From NCBI GenBank assembly GCA_022448455.1, contig JAKUUR010000001.1, forward strand, positions 62,001 through 126,000: a stretch of DNA of 64,000 bases, in the 5' to 3' direction. The DNA is from Candidatus Thioglobus autotrophicus. Its GTDB lineage: Bacteria > Pseudomonadota > Gammaproteobacteria > PS1 > Pseudothioglobaceae. Shown here one piece after another: positions 42,580 through 53,297 of this stretch (its first letter is position 1; each line of letters begins with the position of its first letter). Both the position numbers and the translations under genes were made by a program. The notes under the pieces were generated by a model. That model was not told the origin of the DNA and did no database searches. It saw only the letters and a program-made list of their open reading frames with translations.

Positions 42580-43545
42580 TTAGTAATCTTGTCGACCTTT
42601 AATTACCACCTCATAGCCAAGCTCTTCAGGCTCATCATCTATCATTTCAGGAGGAAAGCCTTCTCCTAAAACTTCGACATCTGCCCTTTCTTCGAGCCTC
42701 TTAATGATGTTAGGTGAGAGTTCACGAGGACCATAACGCTTTTCACCATCTTTAAAAATATCAACTATGAGAGGGGCAATTTCTAGGTCTAAACCTTTAC
42801 GCTTAGCTAGCTCATTAAAAATTCCAACATCTTTGGAAACTAAATCCATTGTAAAACTTATATCCCTACTGCCATTAAGAATAACCTGTGACTCAGTTTC
42901 ATGAACAAACGAGTTTCCAGAAGATGCTTTAATTGCTTCATAGGTAACGTTCATATCCATACCAAGGACTTTCATTGTTGTCAATGCTTCAGCAATTGAA
43001 GCTAAATTAACTATTGCTAAATAATTCGTCATAACTTTAAGCTTAGAGGCCGTTCCAAGATCACCAGTATGTAATACTCTGCGACCCATAGTTGTCAATA
43101 TTGGCAAAGCAAGCTCAAAAGCCTCTCTTTTACAACCTGCAAAAATTGAAATATTGCCAGTATCAGCTCTATGACAACCTCCAGAAACCGGGCAATCAAT
43201 TGGCAAAGCGCCAATCGCATCTACTAAAGCGCCAATACGTCGAATTTCAGCTTCATCAGTTGTGCTCATTTCTAACCATATTTTTCCCTTACTTAGGCCA
43301 GCCAAGACTCCATCCTTAGACTCCATTACCTCTGAGCAAACCTTAGGTGATGGTAGGCAAGTAATTATCACATCACAATGTTCCGCCATTTCTTTAGGGG
43401 AACGCCCACTATTGGCGCCTCGTCCTACAAACTCATTAACAAATTTTTTATTTAAATCTCTAACTGTAAGATCAAATCCATTTCGTAGTAAGCTGCCAGC
43501 AAGCTTACCACCTGCATTTCCTAAACCAATAAAACCTACTTTCAT
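42580..43545 (-). CDS. NAD(P)-dependent beta-hydroxyacid dehydrogenase (HIBADH family)
   Basis: VGFIGLGNAGGKLAGSLL, DCPVSGGCHRADTGNISIFAGC, LKVMTNYLA. Confidence 0.88.
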   Translation of the reverse strand: MKVGFIGLGNAGGKLAGSLLRNGFDLTVRDLNKKFVNEFVGRGANSGRSPKEMAEHCDVIITCLPSPKVCSEVMESKDGVLAGLSKGKIWLEMSTTDEAEIRRIGALVDAIGALPIDCPVSGGCHRADTGNISIFAGCKREAFELALPILTTMGRRVLHTGDLGTASKLKVMTNYLAIVNLASIAEALTTMKVLGMDMNVTYEAIKASSGNSFVHETESQVILNGSRDISFTMDLVSKDVGIFNELAKRKGLDLEIAPLIVDIFKDGEKRYGPRELSPNIIKRLEERADVEVLGEGFPPEMIDDEPEELGYEVVIKGRQDY

Positions 43546-43573
43546 TGATACCTCCTAAAAACTATATATAAAT

Positions 43574-44845
43574 TTAATCATCTTCAACATGATAAGGATT
43601 TGGATCCATCGAAAGATGAAGCTTTTGTCCCTTATAAGGTGAGTGGGACTCAACAACATCAAGATTAAGCTCAACACCTAAGCCTGGCTTATCTGAAGGA
43701 ATAATATCTCCATTACTCCAATTTAAAGGCTCCATTAAAACTTCCTCATGAAATCCATTCCAAGTCTTGATGCTTTCCATAATTAAAAAATTAGGTGTTG
43801 CAGTTGCAAGCTGAATACTTGCAGCAGCGCCTACAGGGCCGTTATACAAATGAGGAGCAATTTGGGCATAGAAGACTTCAGCAAGGCTAGCAATTTTTTT
43901 TGCTTCTAAAATTCCACCAACTCGTCCCAAGTTCATTTGGATTATTGAAGCAGAATTGTTTATTAAAATATCAAAGAATTCATACTTTGTGGTCAACCTT
44001 TCTCCAGTTGCAATAGGAATGCTAGTTTTTTTTGCAACTTCTGTCATTGCGCTTGATTGTCCAGGTGGAACAGGCTCCTCAAACCATAATGGATCAAACT
44101 GCTCAAGTCTTTTCGCTAATCGTATTGCAGAAGCTGGGGTCAACTGGCCATGAGTTCCTATTAGAATATCGCAGTTATCTCCTACAGCTTCCCTCACTTT
44201 TCGACAATAGTTTTCACAATGTTCTAAACGACTCATCGATATTTGATGCCCAGAGTAAACAGAATAAGGCCCTGCAGGATCAAACTTAATTGCACTAAAG
44301 CCTTGTTCCATAAAATTAACAGCAGACTCAGCTCCAAGCTCTGGATCCTCATAATTTAGAACTCCATTTTTATCTTCTGGATACAAATAGGTATATGAGC
44401 GTAGCTTGTCATGAACCTTACCACCTATAAGCTCATAAATTGGCTTATTCGCTGCTTTTCCAATAATATCCCAACAAGCCATCTCAAGGCCACTCAAAAC
44501 GCCCATCATCGTTAAATCTGGGCGCTGAGTAAAACCACTCGAATAACACTCCCTATAAAGTCGCTCAATATGGTGTGGATCTTGTCCTTTTAAATATCGT
44601 CCAAAAACATCTTCAATTGCCTTAACTACAACTTCTGGATGAAAAGATGCTGAATAGACTTCACCGATACCTGTAATTCCACATTTAGTTTCTATAGATA
44701 GAAAAATCCAATACATTCCTCCTATATGTGGTTGTGGAGTTCCAACTATATATGTATTTAATTTGACTACTTCCATAACAGTATCAATAAAATAGTATTT
44801 GAAGATATTGGTGTCATTTTTATACGTATATAGAAACAGATGCAA
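43574..44845 (-). CDS. Mandelate racemase/muconate lactonizing (enolase superfamily) enzyme
   Basis: GMEMACWDI-like LSGLEMACWDIIGK, LWFEEPVPP, IATGERLTTKYEF, QMNLGRVGGI; probable start ATG near 44776. Confidence 0.85.
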   Translation of the reverse strand: MHLFLYTYKNDTNIFKYYFIDTVMEVVKLNTYIVGTPQPHIGGMYWIFLSIETKCGITGIGEVYSASFHPEVVVKAIEDVFGRYLKGQDPHHIERLYRECYSSGFTQRPDLTMMGVLSGLEMACWDIIGKAANKPIYELIGGKVHDKLRSYTYLYPEDKNGVLNYEDPELGAESAVNFMEQGFSAIKFDPAGPYSVYSGHQISMSRLEHCENYCRKVREAVGDNCDILIGTHGQLTPASAIRLAKRLEQFDPLWFEEPVPPGQSSAMTEVAKKTSIPIATGERLTTKYEFFDILINNSASIIQMNLGRVGGILEAKKIASLAEVFYAQIAPHLYNGPVGAAASIQLATATPNFLIMESIKTWNGFHEEVLMEPLNWSNGDIIPSDKPGLGVELNLDVVESHSPYKGQKLHLSMDPNPYHVEDD

Positions 44846-44869
44846 GTCATCTTGTCATGGGTTAATTAA

Positions 44870-46567
44870 TTAATAATTATTTACAGATCTTTCAGGACTG
44901 CCTTTACGCTGAGAGTTTTGCCAATTTGGGTCAACCCAAACATTAGCGTTATTTGCTTCAAGTGGCTTATTGCCTAATATAGCATCAGCCATTTTTTCAG
45001 CTACCATGATGGTAGGCCCATTCAGGTTACCGTTAGTTATAGTAGGAAAGATGGAAGAGTCTACCACCCTCAATTTATCAATACCATTTACTTGACCCTT
45101 ATTATTTACAACTGCCATTGGGTCATTCTCAGAGCCCATCTTGCAAGTACAAGATGGATGATAAGCACTCTCAACATTAGCCCTAACCCATGCATCTATT
45201 TCATCGTCGGTATTGACTTCTAATCCTGGATTTGCCTCATCACCTCGAAAATCGTCAAGAGCTGGTTGATTTAGTATTTCTCTTGTCAACCTAATACAAT
45301 CCCGCCAGTCTTGTCGATCTTGCTCACTTTGCAAATAATTAAACAAGATGGTTGGTTTTGCTTCCGGGTCGGGACTGTTAATTTTTATACTTCCTCGACT
45401 CGTTAGAGTATTGACACCAGCATGAACCTGATAACCGTGACCATCCATAGATGCTTTACCGTCATAACGCATCGCTGCTGGAAGGAAATGGTACTGAATA
45501 TTAGGCCATTCAATACCCTTTCGAGAACGAATGAAACCACAAGATTCAAAGTGGTTAGTAGCACCCAAACCTGATTTAAATAGTAGCCAACGTGCACCAA
45601 TAAGTGCCATACTCAAATAATTTAACTTGCTATTAAGGGTGATCGGTTTTTTACAATGATATTGAAAATATACTTCCAGATGATCTTGTAGATTTTCACC
45701 AACACCCGGTAGCTCATGTTGTAACTCAACACCTGCACTTTTCAAAATATCCGCAGGTCCAATTCCAGATAGTTGGAGTAATTGTGGTGAGCCTACAGAT
45801 CCAGCACTCAAAATCACCTCTTTGTTGGCGTTGACTGTTTTAATTTGATTATTTATTTTGTACTCAACACCTATTGCAGTTTTTTCTTTGAGCAAAACTT
45901 TTTGAACCAAAACACCTTGAATTATTGTCAGGTTTGGCCTGTTTTTTGCTTGATTAATGTAGGCATTAGAGGCTGATGCACGAATCCCTTGATTAACTGT
46001 CATATGCATAGCGCCAAAGCCTTCTTGCTGTTCACCGTTATAGTCATCAGTTTTTGGGTAACCCGCTTCATAACCTGCCTCTATAAAAGCTTGGTAGAGT
46101 GGATTTAATTTCATATTGTTACCACCACAAGTTGCTACAGGACCCCTTCCGCCACGATAATCATCTTCACCGCCCTGCCAACTCTCAGAACGCTTAAAGT
46201 AAGGCAGACAATCTTTATAAGACCAACCCGCTACTCCTTGCTCTTCCCATTGATCATAATCACGTGCATGACCACGAACATACACCATTCCATTTATCGA
46301 AGAAGAGCCGCCCATTACCTTTCCTCTAGGGCAATGCATTTTGCGATTGTCAAGATAAGGTTCTGGTTCAGAATAAAACTGCCAACAAAACTTTTCAGTG
46401 TTCATTGGATAAGATAAGGCTGTCGGCATTTGGATAAGTATATTCTTGTCACTACCACCTGTTTCTAGAAGCAGAACTTCATTTTCTCCAGATTCTGTCA
46501 ATCGATTGCCTAAAACACAACCTGCTGAACCAGCACCAACAATAATGTAGTCAAATTGTTTAGTCAT
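44870..46567 (-). CDS. GMC oxidoreductase, choline dehydrogenase-like
   Basis: [66 protein letters not shown]. Confidence 0.88.
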   Translation of the reverse strand: MTKQFDYIIVGAGSAGCVLGNRLTESGENEVLLLETGGSDKNILIQMPTALSYPMNTEKFCWQFYSEPEPYLDNRKMHCPRGKVMGGSSSINGMVYVRGHARDYDQWEEQGVAGWSYKDCLPYFKRSESWQGGEDDYRGGRGPVATCGGNNMKLNPLYQAFIEAGYEAGYPKTDDYNGEQQEGFGAMHMTVNQGIRASASNAYINQAKNRPNLTIIQGVLVQKVLLKEKTAIGVEYKINNQIKTVNANKEVILSAGSVGSPQLLQLSGIGPADILKSAGVELQHELPGVGENLQDHLEVYFQYHCKKPITLNSKLNYLSMALIGARWLLFKSGLGATNHFESCGFIRSRKGIEWPNIQYHFLPAAMRYDGKASMDGHGYQVHAGVNTLTSRGSIKINSPDPEAKPTILFNYLQSEQDRQDWRDCIRLTREILNQPALDDFRGDEANPGLEVNTDDEIDAWVRANVESAYHPSCTCKMGSENDPMAVVNNKGQVNGIDKLRVVDSSIFPTITNGNLNGPTIMVAEKMADAILGNKPLEANNANVWVDPNWQNSQRKGSPERSVNNY

Positions 46568-46581
46568 TTCAATAATTCCAA

Positions 46582-48036
46582 TTAATATGGATTCTCTAAA
46601 TCATCTAGACGAACAAAAATACTCTTAACTTGAGTATAACTTTTTAGAGTTTCGGGTCCGTTTTCACGCCCTATTCCAGACTCCTTGTAGCCACCTACCG
46701 GCATCTCTGCAGGCGAGTCACCCCAACTATTAATCCAACAAATACCGGCCTGCAATTGATTAATAACGCGATGCGCACGACTAATATCTTTAGTAAAAAC
46801 ACCTGCTGCCAAACCAAACCTTGTATCATTTGCTCTCCCAATAACCTCTGTTTCATTTTCAAAACTCAATACAGACATTACCGGCCCAAAAATTTCATCA
46901 GTTACATTGGGTGAACCATCTTCGCAATCAGCAAAGATAGTTGGCTCCACAAAGAATCCGTTTCGAGTTTCAATTGAATTGTGACGGTTACCTCCACACA
47001 CTAGGCGTGCCCCTGATGATTTTGCTTTATCGATATAGCTCATAACTTTATCAAGATGTTCAGCACTAATCAATGCACCCATCTGGGTTTCTAAATTCAT
47101 CGGGTTACCAAGCTTAATCTTGCTACTACATTCACAAATTTTTTCTATAAACTGATCATAAATACCTTCCTGCACAAAGACTCTTGTTCCGTTTGTACAA
47201 ATCTCTCCCTGAGTATAAAAGTTAGCCAACAATGCGCCTGAGATGGCATTATCTATATCGGCATCATCAAAAATAATTAATGGTGACTTGCCTCCAAGTT
47301 CCAAGGTTACCTCTTTCAGCGAGCTGGACGCATCAGTCATCACTTTTTTTCCAGTCTCACTTTCACCAGTAAAAGATATTTTCGCGATTCGTGGATGTCG
47401 TGACAAAAATTGTCCAACACGATAGTCGCCCTGAACAACATTAAATACTCCTGGCGGCATTCCAGCTTCGGTATATATTTCAGCAAGTTTGAGGACACTT
47501 AATGGTGTCTCTTCAGAGGGCTTAAATACCATCGAATTTCCAGCAGCTAGACAGGGAGCTGATTTCCAACAAGCTATCTGAATAGGGTAATTCCAAGCAC
47601 CAATCCCTGCACAGATACCTAAAGGTTCTCTCTTTGAAAGAAAAAATGTATTAACATCTAAATCCTGTTGAGTGCCCTGGAGTGCTGGAACAAGACCGGC
47701 ATAATACTCAATCACATCTGCCCCACTATGAATATCGACACAGTTAGCTTCTTGCAATGGTTTTCCAGTATCCATAACCTCTAAGGCGGCAAGCTCATCA
47801 TTGCGTTCTCGCAAAATAGAGACGGCCTTTAGTAAAATCCGACTACGTTCCACAGCCGTCATCGAAGACCACACGGCGAAACCTCTTTCAGCTGACTCAA
47901 TAGCTCCTTCAACATCCTTAAGACTAGCTTGACCTATTTTCTCAATTACCTCACCCGTTGCTGGATTAATTGTCTCAAAAAATTCACCAGAGTTTGACTT
48001 AACATAGGTGCCATGAATATATAATGATTTTTTCAT
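46582..48036 (-). CDS. Aldehyde dehydrogenase, betaine-aldehyde dehydrogenase-like
   Basis: [47 protein letters not shown]. Confidence 0.88.
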   Translation of the reverse strand: MKKSLYIHGTYVKSNSGEFFETINPATGEVIEKIGQASLKDVEGAIESAERGFAVWSSMTAVERSRILLKAVSILRERNDELAALEVMDTGKPLQEANCVDIHSGADVIEYYAGLVPALQGTQQDLDVNTFFLSKREPLGICAGIGAWNYPIQIACWKSAPCLAAGNSMVFKPSEETPLSVLKLAEIYTEAGMPPGVFNVVQGDYRVGQFLSRHPRIAKISFTGESETGKKVMTDASSSLKEVTLELGGKSPLIIFDDADIDNAISGALLANFYTQGEICTNGTRVFVQEGIYDQFIEKICECSSKIKLGNPMNLETQMGALISAEHLDKVMSYIDKAKSSGARLVCGGNRHNSIETRNGFFVEPTIFADCEDGSPNVTDEIFGPVMSVLSFENETEVIGRANDTRFGLAAGVFTKDISRAHRVINQLQAGICWINSWGDSPAEMPVGGYKESGIGRENGPETLKSYTQVKSIFVRLDDLENPY

Positions 48037-48107
48037 AATGATTAACTAAACTGTGATTTTTTATTTAAATGAAAATTGCATTATATAGCAGGATTATAAT
48101 ATCTAAC

Positions 48108-48833
48108 ATGAAAGACAATTTCAAACAAGAGCGTGTTAATCTCGCTGCAGCTTTTAGATGGGCTGCTCGATTAAATATGCATGAAGCTATTGCTAATCAT
48201 TTCAGCTTAGCAGTTTCAGATGACGGTTCTCAATTCTTGTTAAATCCTATTGGAATGCACTTTTCACAGATTTGTGCAAGCGACCTACTTTTAATAGACT
48301 CAAATAATACTGAAACAATGTCTCAACCTAACGCCCCAGATGCCACAGCTTGGGCTATCCATGGAGCGATGCACAGAAACAATCTTCATGCGCGCTGCAT
48401 ACTTCATGTTCATTCAAAATATGCCACCATTCTTTCCTGTCTTGAGGATAAAACAATGAAACCTATTGACCAGAATACAATGCGCTTTTATGAAAAAGTG
48501 TCAATTGATTATGATTATGATGGCATGGGACTTGGAGATGAAGCTGAAAGATTATGCACTATTTTGGGTGATAATCCAGTTTTATTAATGGGAAATCATG
48601 GTGTAATGACGGCTGCTGACTCTGTAGCACAAGCATTTGACTACCTCTTTCATTTTGAAAGATCCTGTGAGACCCTAATTGAGGCCTATCAAACAGGTAA
48701 AAAATTGCATTTAGCCAGTCACGAAGTGGCAACGAAAACTGCCCAACAATGGGAAAAATATGATGCCTCAGATCTTCATTTTAATGCTCTAAAGGCAATA
48801 CTTGACAAAGAAGAGCCTGATTATAAAAACTAA
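48108..48833 (+). CDS. Class II aldolase/adducin family protein
   Basis: NHFSLAVSDDGSQFLLNPIGMHFSQICASDLLLID...HVHSKYATILSCLED...LLMGNHGVMT; ATG at 48108 preferred. Confidence 0.87.
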   Translation: MKDNFKQERVNLAAAFRWAARLNMHEAIANHFSLAVSDDGSQFLLNPIGMHFSQICASDLLLIDSNNTETMSQPNAPDATAWAIHGAMHRNNLHARCILHVHSKYATILSCLEDKTMKPIDQNTMRFYEKVSIDYDYDGMGLGDEAERLCTILGDNPVLLMGNHGVMTAADSVAQAFDYLFHFERSCETLIEAYQTGKKLHLASHEVATKTAQQWEKYDASDLHFNALKAILDKEEPDYKN

Positions 48834-48873
48834 TTCAACAAAATTAAAACATACTCAGTAATAAGGAAGAAAA

Positions 48874-50121
48874 ATGTTTATTAATAATATCTCATTGGAT
48901 ATAGACTATGTAAGGGCTCAATTTCCTGCTTTTAAAGACCCATTAAGTGCCAAGTGGTCTTTCTTTGAAAATGCTGGTGGAAGCTATGTCCCAATTAATG
49001 TTATTGACCATCTAAATCAATTTATGACGTCAACAAAGGTTCAGCCCTATGCGGAGTTTGATACCTCTGCAATTGCAGGTGATAATATGGACAAGGCAAC
49101 GAACTTATTTGCTGAAATGATTAACGCCAAGAATGATGAAATCATTATTGGTGGCTCTACAACTATGAATATATATGTTCTATCTAATGCAATGAAAAGT
49201 CTTTTAAATCCTGGCGATGAGGTCATTGTTACCAATCAAGATCATGAAGCTAATGTTGGTGCATGGCGACGACTTGCTGAACATGGAATGATCATTAAAG
49301 AGTGGAAAATCAACCCAGCTTCTGCCGAACTTGAAATTGATGACTTGAAAGCACTTTTATCCGATAAAACTAAAATTGTTGCAGTCACGCATTGCTCTAA
49401 TATTGTTGGCTCAATAAATGATCTCAAGTCCATAGCTAAAATAGTTCATGAGCATGATGCCTATATTATTGGAGATGGCGTCTCTTATGCGCCTCATGGG
49501 TTTCCTGATGTGAAGGATCTAGATGTAGATTTTTATGCATTTAGCCTTTATAAAACATACGGACCTCACTTAGGGCTTCTTTATGGGAAAAAAGAGATTC
49601 TCAATAAACTACCTAATCAAAATCATGAATTTTTGGAGGGTGATGTGCCCTACACTCTTAATCCCGGTGGACCTAACCATGAAGAGTTGTCTTGCTTAGT
49701 GGGTGTATATGAGTATTTTAATAACCTACATGAACACCACTTCCCAGGAAGTCAAAGAACAACGAGAGACAAAATTGAAAAAGTTAATGACCTAATTGCA
49801 AGACATGAACAGGAGATAGCAAATCCACTCCTAGACTATATCGATTCTCGTGATAACATTAAACTTATTGGCAAAAGCAAGATAGAGAACAAGAATAGAG
49901 CACCAACGATTGCCTTTACTGTTAATAATAAATCATCAAAAGATGTTAGTAGCGAACTAGTCAAGAGTGGCATAGCTACAAGAAATGATAACTTTTATGC
50001 TTGGCGTTGTTTAATGGCTCTAGGTATCGATGTGGATGATGGTGTTGTAAGAACAAGTATGGTTCACTACAACACCCACGAAGATGTTGATAATCTTATT
50101 AATGCTTTAAAAAAGATATAA
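48874..50121 (+). CDS. Class V aminotransferase / cysteine desulfurase-like protein
   Basis: FFENAGGSYVP, VTNQDHEANVGAWRRLAE, VDFYAFSLYKTYGPHLGLLYG (PLP Lys). Confidence 0.87.
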   Translation: MFINNISLDIDYVRAQFPAFKDPLSAKWSFFENAGGSYVPINVIDHLNQFMTSTKVQPYAEFDTSAIAGDNMDKATNLFAEMINAKNDEIIIGGSTTMNIYVLSNAMKSLLNPGDEVIVTNQDHEANVGAWRRLAEHGMIIKEWKINPASAELEIDDLKALLSDKTKIVAVTHCSNIVGSINDLKSIAKIVHEHDAYIIGDGVSYAPHGFPDVKDLDVDFYAFSLYKTYGPHLGLLYGKKEILNKLPNQNHEFLEGDVPYTLNPGGPNHEELSCLVGVYEYFNNLHEHHFPGSQRTTRDKIEKVNDLIARHEQEIANPLLDYIDSRDNIKLIGKSKIENKNRAPTIAFTVNNKSSKDVSSELVKSGIATRNDNFYAWRCLMALGIDVDDGVVRTSMVHYNTHEDVDNLINALKKI

Positions 50122-50145
50122 AGAAGCTCGCTATGTTATTCACAA

Positions 50146-50979
50146 TTAGCTCTCCTTATAAAGGGTTGGAAACATTTTTCCATCTAAATCATCGCCATTT
50201 TGATAACCATTTGCAACCATTATCTCTCTTTCCTCTTTTGCCCAGTCACCTCTATACTCGATTTTAGAGCCTTCTTTAGCCATTCTTAAAGTGTATCTGT
50301 GAACGTCATTTTTTGGAGTGATTTCATTCAAATTACCGTGCAATGTTCTCATATCAAAAAACACACAATCACCCAATTCAAATTCCCACTGTAAAAATTC
50401 ATAATCATCTTTGTTTTGAAGTATGTTAGGGGTAGTTTCATATTTTTTGCCATTAACAACACCAGCTTGACCATCAACTAAATGGCCGTCATTGAATCTT
50501 GTTCTTACAAACAACTTGTTCCAGAGGTGAGAGCCTTTAATCCATGCAATGCCCTCTTCTTTTGAAACAGGCTCGAGTGGCAACCAGAGAACACACATGG
50601 AACCCTCAAAATCAAAGTAAGTAATGTCGTGATGAAATGGCGCACTTGATTTAGAACCTGCTTCCCTATAAAACCAATTATCCATTACCAAATTAATTCT
50701 TGATGCGCCCAAGAGTTCAGAGGCCATTTTCGATGTAGGAGAATTAAATACAAAGTCTTTAAACTCGGGGTATAAATTCCAAGTCCAAAAGTCTTCATAG
50801 TAACCAGGCAAGTCAGTATCTTTTGTATGATTTACAAATCTTGGGCTAGGATTATTAATATCAATATCAATACCATTTCTTAATTTTTCAATCCATCTCT
50901 TATCAAACTTACCTTTAATAAATACAGCGCCATTTTTTTGAAATTGATTGATTTCTTTTTCAGTTAAAAGGTTCTTCAT
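50146..50979 (-). CDS. Phytanoyl-CoA dioxygenase (PhyH) family protein
   Basis: APFHHDITYFDFEGSMCVLWLPLEPVSKEEGIAWIKGSHLW. Confidence 0.85.
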   Translation of the reverse strand: MKNLLTEKEINQFQKNGAVFIKGKFDKRWIEKLRNGIDIDINNPSPRFVNHTKDTDLPGYYEDFWTWNLYPEFKDFVFNSPTSKMASELLGASRINLVMDNWFYREAGSKSSAPFHHDITYFDFEGSMCVLWLPLEPVSKEEGIAWIKGSHLWNKLFVRTRFNDGHLVDGQAGVVNGKKYETTPNILQNKDDYEFLQWEFELGDCVFFDMRTLHGNLNEITPKNDVHRYTLRMAKEGSKIEYRGDWAKEEREIMVANGYQNGDDLDGKMFPTLYKES

Positions 50980-51033
50980 AGCTATGGAGTTTGACCATTA
51001 AATAGAGTCTAAAAAATATATTTTGACTGTCTA

Positions 51034-51525
51034 TTAGAGTGGAGTGTGTTTCTCTAATACTACAGAATTTTCAATTTGTTTTGATGAAATTTCCCAATAT
51101 TTATTAAGTAATTGAGCTGTTTGTTTTTTAGTATGACGAATAAAGCCAAACTTCTCATAAAACTGGATTGCCCAAGCGGCATCCTGCCATGTGCCAACTA
51201 ATAAATATGAGCTTTTGTTAAGTTTGAATAAGTATTGCAACAATGACTTTCCAATCCCCATTCCTTGATAATTAGTCAATGTATATGCATGCCTTATCAG
51301 GGTAACATCTTTTAATTCCTGAATACCCATTACACCGACCAATTTATTATTTTTGTTATACCCAAACATGCGAACACCACTATCAAATTCATTGACTAAC
51401 TCTTCCTCTAGCATGTATGGTTCATGCCAACAATCATCTGGAATAACGCCCTTGTACTTTATCGCAGCATCATTGATTACATAGAGAATGCTAGATAGGT
51501 CTTTTATTGTATTTTCTATTATCAT
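51034..51525 (-). CDS. GNAT family N-acetyltransferase
   Basis: LTNYQGMGIGKSLLQYL acetyl-CoA binding motif, FYEKFGFIRH. Confidence 0.85.
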   Translation of the reverse strand: MIIENTIKDLSSILYVINDAAIKYKGVIPDDCWHEPYMLEEELVNEFDSGVRMFGYNKNNKLVGVMGIQELKDVTLIRHAYTLTNYQGMGIGKSLLQYLFKLNKSSYLLVGTWQDAAWAIQFYEKFGFIRHTKKQTAQLLNKYWEISSKQIENSVVLEKHTPL

Positions 51526-51672
51526 TTAATACCTAAAAACTTTATCTTAAAAGCAACTAGAATGATGTTGATAAAAAATATAAGTCCTTAATTTGACAGA
51601 AATGTTTGAAAAGAGTAGCATTAATTTTAAATCATAATTGTTTATTTTTTTATGCCTATCAGTCGATTGGAG

Positions 51673-52341
51673 ATGAACAGAAAATTAATTTCTACTTTAG
51701 TTGTAATTTTTTTAATGATTGCTTCATACGCGTCAACAGCTCACGAAATACCCAAACCTTCTTTTACTATTGGTGTCTCGCTAATAAACGATAAGGCACT
51801 TGATGGTTTAGCAGGAACTGGTGTTACGATTAATGATAATGATATTACCGCTTACTTTACAGTAGATTACCATGTTTCACCAAGCCTGTCCTTTGAGGGA
51901 GGTGTTATTACTAGTCACGAAGTTTCGGCTAGTTTGCCTAGTAGTGCCTCAGGAACCTGGCATGGTACTAAATCTTACTCAACAAGTGGCGCTCTAACTA
52001 TAACAACTAAAACTGATAATAGCTATTTGTTTGGTATTAAATATGAACCTCCTACAACTGGCACTCTTGGCGTTTACGGTAAAGCTGGCTTGCTGTTTTG
52101 GGATGTTGATTACATTGTTAGTGGAAGTGGGACTCTTACATACAACGGCTCAACATACAATTCAAAAACGTTTTTGCAAGTTGATGGTAGCGATCCCTTC
52201 ATTGGTTTAGGGATGTCTTATAAAATTAGCAAGAATACTTCACTTGCTTTTGACTATATATCAACAGCTTCAACCAACCAAATTGAAGGTGTTGCTATTG
52301 ATCTTAATGGATATTCACTATCTTGGGTGCGTAACTTCTGA
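51673..52341 (+). CDS. Outer-membrane beta-barrel protein, OmpW-like
   Basis: Signal peptide, alternating barrel pattern, terminal aromatic SLSWVRNF; ATG at 51673 preferred. Confidence 0.7.
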   Translation: MNRKLISTLVVIFLMIASYASTAHEIPKPSFTIGVSLINDKALDGLAGTGVTINDNDITAYFTVDYHVSPSLSFEGGVITSHEVSASLPSSASGTWHGTKSYSTSGALTITTKTDNSYLFGIKYEPPTTGTLGVYGKAGLLFWDVDYIVSGSGTLTYNGSTYNSKTFLQVDGSDPFIGLGMSYKISKNTSLAFDYISTASTNQIEGVAIDLNGYSLSWVRNF

Positions 52342-52382
52342 CAACAAAAAAATCACTAACCACCAAGAATATTCAACTAACT

Positions 52383-53297
52383 TCATTTCATATAATGTAT
52401 CGCAATTTTTGCTGCTAAGGCTGCATTATTTTGTATTAATTTGATATTTGCATTTAGACTTTTGCCTTGAGTTATTTCATTTACTTTTGATAACAAATAT
52501 GGTGTTATTTCTTTGCCTTTGATTTTCTCTTTGTCAGCTTCAATAATTGCTTCATTTATTGCTTCATTCATCATAGCAAACTCTAGTTCAAATGTTTTTG
52601 GTATAGGGTTCGTTACCAACACACCTCCTTCAATTGGAAGACCCCACTTGGTCTTTAATATTTCCGCAATATCGAATGCTGAATCAACTCTATAGTCAAC
52701 ATTAAATCCTGACTTGGATGAGTAAAAGGCTGGCAATTCTGAAGTTTTATAACCGATAACTAGCACGCCTTTGGTTTCAAGATACTCAAGAGTTAGTCCA
52801 ATATCAAGTATAGCTTTTGCCCCAGCACAAACAACGCATACATTGGTCTTTGAAAGCTCCTCAAGGTCTGCAGAGATATCAAATGTTTGTTCTGCACCTT
52901 TATGTACGCCACCTATTCCACCAGTAGCAAATACAGCTATTTTTGCTAAATTAGAAATAATCATAGTTGATGCTACTGTTGTAGAACCGGATAATTTTTG
53001 TGAAACAGCAATAGCAAGGTCCCGCCTTGAAATTTTTCTGACTTCATCATTCGTTGCTAAATATTCAATTTCTTCGCTGGTAAGACCTACTTTTAAGCGT
53101 CCTTTAATTATTGCAATAGTTGCTGGAATTGCCTTATTGGCACGGACTGTATCCTCAACCATTAGAGCGGTTTCTATATTTTCAGGGTAAGGCATACCGT
53201 GTGAGATAATGCTAGACTCAAGGGCAACGATTGGCAGTTTGCTGTTTAGAGCATTCCCTACTTCAGGATGGACATCTAAGTAGCGATTTAGTTTCAT
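52383..53297 (-). CDS. psuG: Pseudouridine-5'-phosphate glycosidase
   Basis: VALESSIISHGMPYPEN, FATGGIGGVHKGAEQTFDISADL, VCAGAKAILDIGLTLEYLET. Confidence 0.94.
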   Translation of the reverse strand: MKLNRYLDVHPEVGNALNSKLPIVALESSIISHGMPYPENIETALMVEDTVRANKAIPATIAIIKGRLKVGLTSEEIEYLATNDEVRKISRRDLAIAVSQKLSGSTTVASTMIISNLAKIAVFATGGIGGVHKGAEQTFDISADLEELSKTNVCVVCAGAKAILDIGLTLEYLETKGVLVIGYKTSELPAFYSSKSGFNVDYRVDSAFDIAEILKTKWGLPIEGGVLVTNPIPKTFELEFAMMNEAINEAIIEADKEKIKGKEITPYLLSKVNEITQGKSLNANIKLIQNNAALAAKIAIHYMK

